Source: Eudromia elegans
Lineage: Eukaryota > Chordata > Aves > Tinamiformes > Tinamidae
NCBI GenBank assembly: GCA_003342815.1
Contig: PTEX01000145.1
Span: 558,154 to 622,153, forward strand
Direction of reading: 5' to 3'
Length of the DNA stretch: 64,000 nt
Of this stretch, positions 22,781 to 34,962 are shown one piece after another; the first letter of the stretch is position 1; every line of letters begins with the position of its first letter. Under the pieces are notes generated by a model. That model was not told the DNA's origin. It saw nothing but the letters and a program-made list of their open reading frames with translations, and did no database searches. Position numbers and translations under genes: made by a program.

Positions 22781-25700
22781 TTTAAACTGAGGAAAGATAA
22801 ATCAATGAGAACAGAAACATGATTATGGATTATCAATCCTCTTCAGTTAAAAAAAAAAAGTGAAATAAATTGCAAAGAGCAATAGAGTAAGATTCCGTTA
22901 AAACTCTTTATATGCCTCTGTAGTGATGTCAGAATCCTCAAAAACATGCCTAGAGTATTTGCGTTTAAGTCATAAATTTCTTTATGTGAACACTGACTTG
23001 GTGTCCCATCAGGCAATGACTTTTTTTTTTTTTTCATGGGTTAACTATTTAGGGAAAAATTTTCCTTCATCCTTATTACTATGCAAGCACTTTGTGTCTA
23101 AATTAAGAAAATAGAAACCAGTAACTCTAAATAAATTCAAAAAAGCCACAATAAGATAAAAGATAAAGAACAGTAGAGCCTGTATATGTTTATTATGTTC
23201 ATATTTTTTTTTCTTTTCACCAGGAAGCCTGTGTGACAGGGCTAAGGGTCAGCAGCTGGTTAAGACATAGAAAGTTCTCAAAATTTACCAGACTATGAAA
23301 GAGAAGCTAAACTATTCCTTCACTGTGCAGGAGGTTGGACAAATCTGAATATAAGAGGCTTTTATGCAGGATGTGCAAAGTTTGGTCCCAAAGTGCAACA
23401 TCTCTAGAAACAGGTTTAGCACAAAGTGACTGGGACCAGACTTCCAAACCCAGGAGTTCTGAAAGGACTGAAGAGTGGGACATTGGAGCTGGTATTCCCT
23501 GTTGAAAAATGCCTCCTAGTAAAGGAATGGAAAGCAATAAATGCAATGGCAATTAAAATCGAGTTGTATCTAGAAGTTTGCATCTACAGATTTTGATTTG
23601 TCTCTACATTGAGGAAAAACTGGTAATAGAATTAGTAATGTGTGTGTACATACATGCTGGCAGTCCTGGAGTCCTTTCCTCATATTTAGCAGGGGGTTTG
23701 CAGAGATAAAAGTGGCCAGACTCTTGTTTGCATAATTTTTAAGAGTTTTAGAGATTGTCCCTTCAAAGTTTCAAAAAAAGAAAGATGTGTTGAGAAAAGA
23801 GTGGAGGCCCCTTAAGCCTGCAGAATAGAATAATAAAAGAGTACAAGAATAAAACACTGATATTCTCAACAAGGTAAGTTCAACAGAAGTCTGTGGTACT
23901 CAACAGATATTTAGAAAAAAATACTAAAGAGGGTGAATAGTGACATAAGAAAAGTGATTTTGGAGTTTTTCTAGATAATTCTATCTAAACACTTGCTCAT
24001 TGCTCAGCAACAGGCAAGACAAGATACTAAGAATGACTTGGGAAATAAGGAATAAAACCAGCAAGTTTTGTGCTGTGTAAGTTGATGATGCACTTCGATT
24101 TGAACACATTGTTAATGTTATGAAAGACGCATCACGAGAATGAAGGGAGTCTGGAACCAGACGGCAACTGTCCCTGGGTGCCTGTAATGTCCTTAGAGCC
24201 TTTCCACACGCAACCATCAACATTGCTGGACACTATGTGAGCCTTTGATGTAACGCAGTACAGCTGGATTTGCTTTCGACTTACCCAAAGCCCAACAGCT
24301 CAAGTGTTCAGGTGAATCTGTAGGATTAGAAGGTACTTGTAAATCCATAGAGTGTGAACCAAAGTGCTAAACACTGCATAAGAGGCAAAAATGGTCTACA
24401 CCATATATAAAAATGCACTGTCTACTTATGTTGTTAAGCAGCATTTTTGCTTCAACCTTAGGGGTTTTTTTTGTTGTTCTGGGTCTAAAATGAAAGGAGT
24501 AATCTATCTTTTGCTCCCAGCTTTGTGCAGTGAGAATCCTGCTAAGTTGTTCCAGTAATTTGCAATCTTGTCTTTATTACTGAACTTTGTAAAATGTTCA
24601 ACTGCACACAGTAAAGATCAGAAATTTGTGGTCTGGTTTTCATTTTCTGTTCCTGTTCACATAGGAGACACTTTCCACTGCAAACTGGGTTTTCTTGGCT
24701 GCTTTCTTCATCTCCCACCTCATCCTGCTGGAATGACTGGACCATGAGGTTTTTCAATAGATGTGGCAAGTGACAGAAGTAAAACCCAAGTGGCCTTAAA
24801 TTTGACAAGCAGACAGAGACAGTTTTGCAGGTAACACTGAGGACCTCGGAGAAGCAGAACTGCAAGAGAGACAAAGGTGCGTGTGTTTTTACAGACTTGT
24901 AGTGCTGTACTTGAATAGCTGAAGTTAGGCAGGCACCCTATATGACACTGTCTCTGCAATTTTGTGGCTTTCCAGGATTGCCAAAGATGCTCTGAGAATA
25001 ATGCAGCTGAAAGGAGGGGGAAAAAAAAGTGAATCTTCAATATGTCTATACAAAATTCCAATTATATACCTCTAGCCCTTTCAAATCCACACCTTTTTCA
25101 TCCTATGGTGTAATATTCTGTAAAGAGAAGCTGCTGCTTCTTGCTGTAGGTACATCTCACATTTCTGTTTGAAAATATAAACTTTGTCAGCAAGTTGCAT
25201 GATTACTTAGAAATTTATGTTTGCATACATCACATCTTACATTTCTGAATAACCAATATGTTTTCCTACATCATTTCATGTTTGATTTAAACTCTTTGCT
25301 ATAAACATGATTTCAACCATTTGTTAACTGCATTTCTTTAGTTTATTAAAATAAAACTTTTTTTTTTCTTAAAGTATGGACAAAATTTATCATATTAAAA
25401 CCCTGTTGGAGAAATTCTTGCCTCCTCTTTTTTGTACAAGAAGTCTACCTGGTGTATTGCAACAGAAGATGAGGACAATGTTAGGATCCACAACTGTTTT
25501 AATAATTTTTAAGCCCCAATGCTCATTTATGCCTCATACTGTGAAAACTGAGTGATGTGATTATTCTGTTCCTTTTTAAAAACTATTCATTAATGTCATA
25601 TACACTGAATAAAATGTGTATGCCTACATTTATGGCATTGGTTACTGCTTATTAATTTTATACATTGCATGCTTGAGTATGCAATGATGGGATTCTTAAA

Positions 25701-27663
25701 TGCAGTAAATACTAAGTTCAGCTGAAGTATATATTTTCCCTGAAAACAGCATAACTGGTGGAGATCCTAGGTATAACTTTGTTGCTGAAATAATTAGGTT
25801 TCATAATTAGGATGCCCCTGAAAAATAAGGAATCACGTATCTGCACACATGAGAATGAGTGAAACAGAAATAGGGGAGCAATATAAAACTTCTTATTCAA
25901 AGCAAGTGTTACCATTTCCTTTCATTAAAGAGGTGTGGGAGAGGCATTTGGAAAAACTTTGCGAGTGTGAGTGTAGTTAAATGGAAAATGTCAATCAAAG
26001 AACTATGGAAATTTTTCTTGTCAGAAGTACAGGAATATTTTTTCTGTCTTGGGATAAGGTGATGTTCTTTTACAGCTGTTTTCTTTTAGTTTGGTGAGAC
26101 CAGAGTTGTATTGTTGCTGTGTGTGTAAAGAAAAGTGCTCATTCTAGATGACGTAGTGAATAGTTGAATGAACTGTCAATGAAAGCCTGTTCTTTAGCTA
26201 GTCAGGTCTAAAAAATGATTATTTTTTTTACAGCCTACAGTATTGGCCAATCCTTCATTTTAATTTATGAAGGTATTGCATACATTTCACAGAGAACTCC
26301 ATGATTCTCTAGATACTTGAAGAGACATGAAGATGAAAGAGAAGCTAAACTATGAGTAATTTTAAAATGATTTATAAAAAATTATGTGTAGCCAATCATT
26401 CTGCATGTGATAATCATTTCAATCCACAGTAGAAATATTCTTAGAATCTGACTTAGGGCACACTTTTGCTGAATTCAAAAGTAATGATTACCTTTGAGAG
26501 GGGTCACTTATATCACTGCAGTTTAGCTCTCTCTTCTATAACACTCTTATTTGTTCTTGTAAGACATTATTGCAATGTAAAATATGCACTGGAAGATTAA
26601 AGATGATTCTCCAAAAGAAAAAGAGAGAAAAAATCCAACTTCAGTGTGTTTCTCTGAGTATCTCCATTAACTTTCAAGAAGTACTATAAGTACTTTCATT
26701 TGTGAAAGTGCTTTCCAAATATTCACTTGCTGATATTTACTTTGAGATTTCTGTTAAGAAGGTGAAAAGAATGTACTGGGAATGTTTTTGTAGAGGCTAA
26801 AAAGCATTTTAGTGGAAAGGATGCCAAATTTTTCTTACTGATATTCTTTAAATCTTAAGCAGTAAAATGCATTTTCATGATGGACAAATCATCTAAATAT
26901 ATTGTTCATAACTACATCACCACATTATAAAATTATGACCTGATTTCATACCTGGTTTATGACGGCATGACTTGAAATTATCCCAAGATATTCTCTGTAA
27001 GTTTCTTTCAAAGATTGTTTTTTAAACAAATAAATTATGAGTCCTGTATATATTTATTAATTTTATGTGTTGACACTACCTAGTTTTATTTTACTTCCCC
27101 AAACAAACAGTCCCTTCCATATGCTTTACTTTTAAAAGCACATCAAATCATAAGGTGGCTGAAATAACAGCAATTGATTTAAAAATATAAGAGCTTAGTC
27201 AGCTACTTTATAATGTATTTTAAAAGCATTCTGATTTGGTTATATATATTATATATATATTTACATTTTTTTTCTTTTGCTTCATGCCCACTTCCTCTCG
27301 GCCCACGGCAGGTGGTGAGGCGAGATTTGAGCAAGCTGTGCACTTGAGCAGAGCAGAGCTGAGGCTCTGTATGGGGCTGCACACAAAGAACTGTCATCCT
27401 AACACAAGCCGTGTTGGACACCTAATTTTCAGTGTTACTTGCAGAAATAATATCATGTGAACTACTCTATTAAAAGTCAGCGCTTAATAAATGTAACATA
27501 TTTAAGGGTATTCCACTGCTTCCTCTTCTCAAATGACTTCTGGTTGCTGTTATCTTGTTCTGCTGTAATCAGGCTGCAGCAGCTGGACCCGTGAAAGAAC
27601 CCACGTAGCTACAATCCAATAGTAAGTTCAGAAGTACACCATTACCTTTCTCGGCTTGCCCGT

Positions 27664-27722
27664 GAGGACGACAAAACAGCATGAGGACAGCAAAACAGCA
27701 TAAGGTCCATAAAACAGCAAAA
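27664..27722 (+). repeat. Three degenerate ~20-22-bp tandem units
   Basis: Repeated units of the type GAGGACAGCAAAACAGCAT, degenerating rightward into CATAAAACAGCAAAA. A short intergenic minisatellite. Confidence 0.7.
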
Positions 27723-30700
27723 TAATCTGGCATTGACACTTATTCTGTCTCCTTGTACAATAAATTTATCATATATATATGTGCAATACTTGATTACATG
27801 CCCAAGGCAATGAATTTCAACCTGGATATCATATGCCTGTATATTGTATGTTCTGACTGTCCCATGATAATGCAACAAACTCCCATTAGAAAAATAGTGG
27901 CTAGTCTTGGTGGGGCTGAGCAGATGTGTGGGCATCTTGAGAGGCAAAGGTGAATGTGCCTCCGCGATGGGGTTATCTTAAAACCCTTCACCTGTTGCAG
28001 GCAGTGGATGTGGTTTAAATTGAGCATTTGCATGGATGCTAACCAAAGCTTAATGATTAAAATGTCTTCCTGAAAATGGCAGGCACCTGGAAATCTTGGT
28101 CCAAATGTTTAGAGCTTGTTTGCAAGTAGAGGCATGTGCCGCATCTGCAGCAATGCACAGTAAATCATGTAGAGGACAGTGCAGAGGATGTCCGAGCAGA
28201 TGACCCACGCAGACACACTCCAGCGCAAACGGCTGAGCAGGCACCGAGTCACTTGGGCTAACTCAAGGACAGTATTATTCAGTTTCTTCCTACTGGCCAT
28301 TTCCATACGCTCTGCTTGAATATGAGCAGCAACAAAGAATGGCAAGAAGATACTACTACGGGGCATGCTTAGAACCTTTCAGCAGGTAAAATACAGCGAT
28401 CTGCCCTGCTTGCAGTAAGAGTGTGTGAGAAAGGAGGGAAGTGTATCTGGCAATATATCTCGTATAGCAAGTCCATAGAATGTAACTAACTGGGGAAAGA
28501 AAAGATAATATCAAGGACTTGGTTCACCTAAAATTATGGACCATTCACTGTACTAAAAGAAGAGAATGATTTTGAGAAAAGAGGCAGCTGACATTAGAGA
28601 AAGTTTGTAGGAAGAAACAGTAGAAGGCCTTAGAGTTCAAGCATTCTCCTCTGAGGTGTAAACAAGAAGGCAAGACAGTAAAGAGGTGGTACATGACAAA
28701 ATAAAACATTTATTTTAAAAAGTGATAGAAATGCTCTCAGAGATCATGATATACTTCACTTTCTTTATCTACATTTATCTCCAGATGTGTAGGACAGGAT
28801 TAAATTCTTACAGCCTGTCTGGGCATTTCCTCTTATCACTGATTATTACTGACTGATACTCATTACTGAGTCTGAATGAACTATGAGTCTGAACAACCAA
28901 ACTGGCTGCAAAATCCATAAAACTCTGTGTAAAATGAACAGTTACTGAAAAGAGATTATATAGAATAGGACTTTCTGGACAGATGTAGAAAGAAAGGACC
29001 AAAGAATAAGCTGAGCTGTTTCTTCTTCCTGATATACAAATTTGCCTTCCGTAAGACTTTGGCCTTCTGCTGGTTTTCCTAACTCTCACGTCAAGCAAAC
29101 ATCTATTAAATATGGTATTTGTGTTTCATTGTCACAAGTCTGCCAAAAGACAGTGGTCAAGAACATGGCTGGGATACAAAGACGTCCCTCTGAACAAATA
29201 ACTCAGTATGACCAGGCTCAAAACTTCCAGGAAGCTGCGGGGAGGAGGAGGTTTAGCACAACTTGATTTAGATCTGGCGATCTGAATACCAAACTTTCTG
29301 CTAGCTAAAATGTGAAGTCCTGTCCAATGCCCAGGTTTTCCATGCTCTGCCATTCATGTTTTCCTGCTGTTCAGCTTCTACCAGCGCTGAACTTCTCCTA
29401 CAGCTGATTCAAGTCACTAGCCTGGTGGATCCCAGGCGCGGTTTGAATCTAATGATCATCACCACAAGGGCAGAGGAGAGGGAGCAGCAAAGAATGGAAA
29501 TGGGATGAGCAGGGGGAGGAGAGGCTAAAGGACAAGACCTTCCCTTCTCAGTTGCAGACAATTACCAAACTGGCTGATTTACCCATGGAACTGAAGGTCT
29601 AAGGGTACCTTCCTTGGGCAGAACATTCAACAGTGCCACAACTCTTAATGAACTGATAAGCATTTTCACAGGAAAGATTTAAAATGCAGCACATATCATT
29701 TGCTGGGAAAAATCAACGTACATGCTTGTGCAGTTGAGATCATTATCTTTCACTTACATAGAAACAAAAGGTTAAATAAACAATAATAAAAAACAAACAG
29801 AAAGGGGAGTTTTCCTAGAACTGTTCTTCCATTAGGATCAACTGTTTCGCTTCCCCAGGATTTTCGGTCTTCTCTGCTAATCTACCTTCTCTATGAGCCA
29901 AGACTAGATGGCAGGGCCAAAGTGGGATTAAGGCATGAATCCTTTTTCTCTGGAGTGTTTTTTAAAACAAAATTGCAAAGTCATTGAGGCCAACGGGCCT
30001 CTATGCACGGGAAAAGGGGATAAAGTCTGTTTTTTACCAGTGCTGGGATTAATTTAAATTTCAGTAGCTGTACTGAATCTTCCAGTGTGCAGAGGGGTAA
30101 TGAAAAGTATTACTCCTATTTTCTTCACTGTTACTCTGTACCAGTCTTCCCCATTCACTGTTCACAATGGGACCACACACAGGACAAACGACACATGCAA
30201 ATCTAATTTGCAATCTGGATTGAATTCAGGGTGAAACGGAAAATCATGGAGGGTGTGGCTTGACAGGCTTTCTCCAGCACAATTTACTAGATGTTTTACT
30301 TGAATATGCACAGTGCTATTAATGCCTATTGTTCACCCTGATATTTGAAGTCAGTGGGAATTTATGGCCCTTGGGAGTTTATTTGAATTCAGTGGGAATT
30401 TATGGGCCTATAGTTTTGCGGATGCTAGAAAATGAAAAGAAATTAGACTATAGCAAAAGACTATAGACAATGAAAATTGCATATAGATCTGTACTATCAA
30501 GGTGATAAACATAATCGTAAGGAGCTGATGGACAGTACTTTTAGAAATGATCTGTTTGAGCTTATTTTTCATGTGAGCTCATTTATCACTGAAAAGGTTG
30601 TTAAGATTCCACACTTTGAAATTTGAACCTTGCTCTAGAAAGAATAATTCTCAATTGTTTTTTAGACATATTTTCTCCTTGGCAGCCTCTGTATAGTGAA

Positions 30701-33221
30701 ATTATCAATGCAAAATGTTTCTTATTATACCGAGTCCTGATCTTACATGCACTTAGACGTAGACTTAACTCTATTCAGAGTTGCAGAATGATTCATGTTA
30801 GACCTGTGAGTGATGTTAAGCTTGCACATAATGGACATATTCAGCTAGCCATAAATTCCTGCTAACTTTCTGCGCCTAGTATTTTCCTTTTGGATAGTTC
30901 CTGGTGGTTATATGTCCAGTTCACTACCCATGCCATCCAAAATCACTCTTAGGTGAGTTGCTTAAAACCCCAGTGACGGTAAACGATACTCCTTACATAC
31001 CTATGTGGCATACAGGCTAAATCCTTTCAAATACCAGTCTCCTTCAATTTTCGCCAAGTCTCATGATTTTTCCACTCCTTTTGTCAGTGTCACAGTAGAT
31101 TTGACCACTTTCGGTCTATTCCAGACGATGCAGATGTATCTGGGACTCCGGTCACAGGCACCAGAGATCACTTGTTGAGAGTCACGGCTGGTTTTTCATG
31201 GAAGCGATTCCGCAGGACCTGAGCAGGACAGGACAGAGGGCAGCTGCTATAGGCAGCATCCAGGCAAGAAGTCCTGAGGGAGCAAAAGGAGAAGGAACAC
31301 GGCAAGGTAAGCAGGCCAGAGAGCCCTGAATCCATGCAGCGGGCGCAGCCACAGCAAGGAAAAGGGCCAGGAATCCCAAACAGAAAATGAATTCCAAATT
31401 TATGCCATATGGTGTACAGAGGAGAGTTGTAGCTTTCTGCTAAGAATATAGAAATATATACATATACCTGTGAGCTTATACAGAAAATAGCCACCAGACA
31501 TTCCTGATCATACAGGAACTTGTCTTCCAAAGTTTTTGAAAACTGAAGTACTTTCTTATGAGTGTGGGACTGAGGAGGCCTGACTCTATCCGCTCACATC
31601 CTTTACCTAATTGAGTAGTTAGCGTCAGAGGAATTAGTCCTCATGTGAAATAATCCTATCTATCTTAATTTCTGAAGTGTCAGAATGTGACCAAGTAAGC
31701 TGGTAGACATTTAAACCCAGAGATATGTTGGAAACTTCATTAAAAATATGACAGAAATCACGTTTGTTGCATTCTAGCTGTGATTGAAAAACCTATTTAG
31801 AGCTTAAGAAAAGTGCATTATCTGCTATTGTTAGGAAAATGAACCACAAAACACAAAAAGGGAGAAGAAGCTACCTCACTCCTTGAAATATCTGGGAAAT
31901 GCACACAAGCAGAAGGCGGATCCTCAGCTGTGTCCAGGGGGTACAGTGATCATTCGTCTTCTCCAGATCCCCCGCCCCCCTATAGTTTTGGAGTATATCA
32001 CGCCTGGGACAGTAAAGGAGTAAAAGCCACTTGCTAGTCCTAAAAACTCTGGGCCTGTGAGGGAACTTGGGACTGTGGGAAGGACGAAGTGACTCTGAGA
32101 CATATGGGGAAAATGTAAAGTTAAATCTCCCATTTACAGGCTGGAGGGGAAAATGATGGAGGGCAGGAGAGAATGCATAGTTATTTGCTGGGCTGAAGGT
32201 AACAAAGGGAGTGAGGTAGAGGAGATATAGAATTATTGGATCTAATGTGGGGGGATCTAATGTGGGGCTTTAGGAAGGGCCTATGATCTCCACAGCATGA
32301 GGGGACCCTTAATCCAAAGCCTATAAAGTGGCTTGATCACGGCCTCCAGCAACAGCATGGAATGCTCTGGCTAAAATGCTCTCAGTAAAAATTTGGGAGA
32401 AGTTGACAGCCCTGCAAATGCTAGCGGGTATGGCTCCAGAAATCAAAGCATGCTGAAAACCACAGGACAACCGTTAAAACAGCAAAGCAGCTCTGCTCTC
32501 TGTGCTCTTCTCCTCTGCCGACGGGGCGACTGTGCCGCCCAGGCTGGCTGCAGTGTCCCTTTACCACTCCTTTAACGTATCAGCTCCCTGCGTTCTCCTC
32601 CCCATCGTGTGCCATAACCTCCCCCAGAGTCACTGCAGGAGCCCGTGGTTTTCCATGGTCCGCTAGCCAGACTGGTGGCTTGCCAGACGCTTGGCAGCAC
32701 AGGCCGGCTGGAGCAGGGCCTGAGAACGTGAGCTGGTGTGCGGGGAAGGAGGGAGCGAGAGCGGCTCGTCGCTGGAGACGACACGGCAGCTTCTGATGGA
32801 TGGAAAGCGTTCATCACCGGAGGGTGGAGGAAAATTGCGAACTCCTCTCCTGGCTTGAGAAGGCAAATTCAGACAACTCCAGGCGTGATGCAGACAGCAG
32901 CACACAGAGGACTCAAATGCAGTGTATGTGACAGCTGAAGTTCCTCCTGATAGCTGGCTTGGACTTGGACGGCTGATGGTGCAACTGATGGCGTAAGCTC
33001 AGGAAAAAAAAAAGAAAAGGATTTGAAAGTGGAATAAACACCAACACATCAACCAGCTACATGCTCTTGTCCTCACTGCTGTATGTAGGCATCTAACTTG
33101 CTAGGGCTGCCACTGTCACATTGTGTAGGCTGCCCAAGGCTATCGTAACTAGCCAGTGCTCCTGTCTCAAGTATAAGTGGTGTTGGAAGGACTCTTTCTT
33201 TTCAAAAACAGCTAAGAATGC

Positions 33222-33243
33222 AAAAAAAAAAAAAAAAAAAAAA
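33222..33243 (+). repeat. Poly-A tract, 22 A
   Basis: Homopolymer in the ING3-CPED1 interval. No retroposed body is identified upstream. Confidence 0.9.
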
Positions 33244-33689
33244 GCAATGAACGAAATACAGATAATTTTAGCAAGAGGAATTATAGCAAGAGGGTTAGGT
33301 CTATAAGACAACACTGAGTTTCGCAACTGCTCCCATCTGTCCCATCCCTGTCCTGTGTCGGCAGGGGGAAGTAGTAACTAAGATCCTCTGTGGCTTAGAT
33401 ACCAAGTGTTTTCATTGCACTATTTGTGTCTGCCTTCCTTTCTTTCTCTGTCTAACATTAATAGGAAGCTTTATTTATACACTGCTACGAAATGTTATAT
33501 ATACTGTGGAAAATTACTGACAGCTCTGCCAGAGATACTTACAACCACATAAACCTGCCTCCTTTTACAAAGTTTTTGTTAATTCGGATTAAAATATTGC
33601 AGGTAGTGCTCAGATTCCTCCTGTTTGCTAGACCCAACTGTCTGTTCCAGTTAGATTTATGGCTGTAACAGCAGATTTCTAAAAGCTGC

Positions 33690-33851
33690 AGTGGTGGTGG
33701 CCTCGAGACCGGCCGGGTGTGCAGGGGACACCCCCGGCTCCCCATCCGGACCTAGCGCGGTGCCTGCTCAGCGCGGCGCTGACTTAGCCCCACCTCCGAG
33801 CAGCCCAGCCTTTATTTATATGAAATCTGTGGTCCAACTGGCTTCAGATGC

Positions 33852-33888
<37 letters not shown>

Positions 33889-33960
33889 CTGCCTCCGGAG
33901 CGCGCGAGACGAGCCGGGAGCTCGAGCCAGGGCTCTTCCAAGTGGTTTTAATCAGCAGCC
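33690..33960 (+). promoter_or_regulatory. GC-rich segment with (GT)15, possible CPED1 5' promoter
   Basis: A GC- and CpG-richer block about 0.75-1 kb upstream of the CPED1 start codon. It contains a TTTATTTATATG TATA-like stretch near 33810 and an uninterrupted GT dinucleotide run at 33855-33884. It may contain a non-coding first exon of CPED1. That is inference from position and composition only. Confidence 0.35.
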
Positions 33961-34613
33961 CATTAGAGGAGAATGGAAAACTTCTAACAGGATAAGAACT
34001 GAGTAAGTAAACATAACTTTGAGCTCGCAATCCGGACGAAAACAAATGCAAAGGGAAATCATAGCCTGTCAGTTTTCAGATAAATGGTCGTTTAAAGAGA
34101 GCGAGCTGTGCATGCTGACAGGAAAGAGGCAATTTAAAAGGACTGGAATGAAGGAAACTGTAAAAACAAAGTGGGAATTGAGAATATAAGAGAGAGAAAA
34201 CAGCAAGCGATTTGCTCACCAAGTTGGTACACCTTCTTACTCGTTTCAGCTGTGGACAGGACGTGCTGAGCTTTAACTTGTTGCTTTCTTGGATACTGTC
34301 GGCAGGCTGAGCAGTCCCTGGTGCGAGGCGGAGGGTGCAGAGCTCCGCTCCTCACCTGCTTGTCTGCAGGGCTCTTCCACAGAGAGAGCAGCGCCGGAGA
34401 GCCCAGTATAGCCCCGTACCCCCCAGGCCGTGACACCGTGCTGTTTACTGCCGCTCACTTTTGGTTTTCCACAGGTTGTTCCTGTATCCCTCGTGGGAGG
34501 GCTCTCTGCAGACCTCTGCTCCCTCGGAAGCTGGGACTTCTAGCCAGGCACCGTGAAAGAATTCACAAGTAGAAATGGAGCCTAAGTAGTTTGGGATAAT
34601 CTGTGCCATTGCC

Positions 34614-34634
34614 TTTTTTTTTTTTTTTTTTTTT
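34614..34634 (+). repeat. Poly-T tract, 21 T, upstream of CPED1 start exon
   Basis: Homopolymer ending 76 bp before the CPED1 ATG. The first AG after it (34649-34650, in GGCAAAAAG) could act as a splice acceptor, which would make the start-codon exon the second exon of the gene. Alternatively it lies in the promoter. Confidence 0.85.
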
Positions 34635-34710
34635 AAATCTTGGCAAAAAGTGGTTGTCTTGACCGCATCTGCGATGTGGCAAAGGACGAAGTGAGGAAGG
34701 TGGCGAGGCC

Positions 34711-34962
34711 ATGGTTTGTGGGCAGCCCCCCAGGTGCCGCAGGCTTTGCCGCCCTCGGCCCTTCGCTCTGGCCCTGGTGGTGGCCGTCTGCCTGTTTAGC
34801 CAGACCCTGACTCCCCTCATGACCGGCGGCTTCCTCTCTGCCCTTGTGAATGGGATTTCCCCAAGCGAACACACTGAAACCCAGCGAGGAAGGTACAGGG
34901 AGGTCTCCACGAGCGGCACCCGCTGCTTCCTCCCCATCGGCGACCGGCAGACAGGGAGAGAG
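34711..34962 (+). CDS. CPED1: CPED1 first coding exon
   Basis: 84 codons starting in a strong Kozak context (GGCCATGG) and ending at a perfect donor gtaagt in phase 0. The N-terminus is Cys/Arg-rich (C3, C9, C13; R8, R10, R11, R14, R16), followed by the hydrophobic FALALVVAVCLF and then a hydrophilic stalk ending TGRE. The stalk contains an insertion-like TPLMTGGFLSALVNG compared with human. The GC-rich antisense frames here are shadows. Confidence 0.92.

Larger units (their letters stand above)
22361..34640. other. ING3-CPED1 intergenic interval
   Basis: About 12 kb without a gene I can support. It contains a 27-base T tract (22749-22775), small tandem duplications (27664-27722, 30351-30410), a 22-base A tract (33222-33243), a GC-richer stretch at 33690-33960 with a (GT)15 run, and an 85-codon minus-strand frame with a hydrophobic segment (28109-28366) discussed as a finding. 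The human interval between the same genes is similar in size, from general knowledge of the locus. Confidence 0.7.

Noticed and set aside
31168-31530. Minus-strand frames with a signal-peptide-like start (MEFIFCLGFLALFLAVAAPA)
   Set aside because: Two overlapping frames are open here, the homology is unknown, and no coding bias or neighbouring exon was evident. A hydrophobic start alone is not enough.
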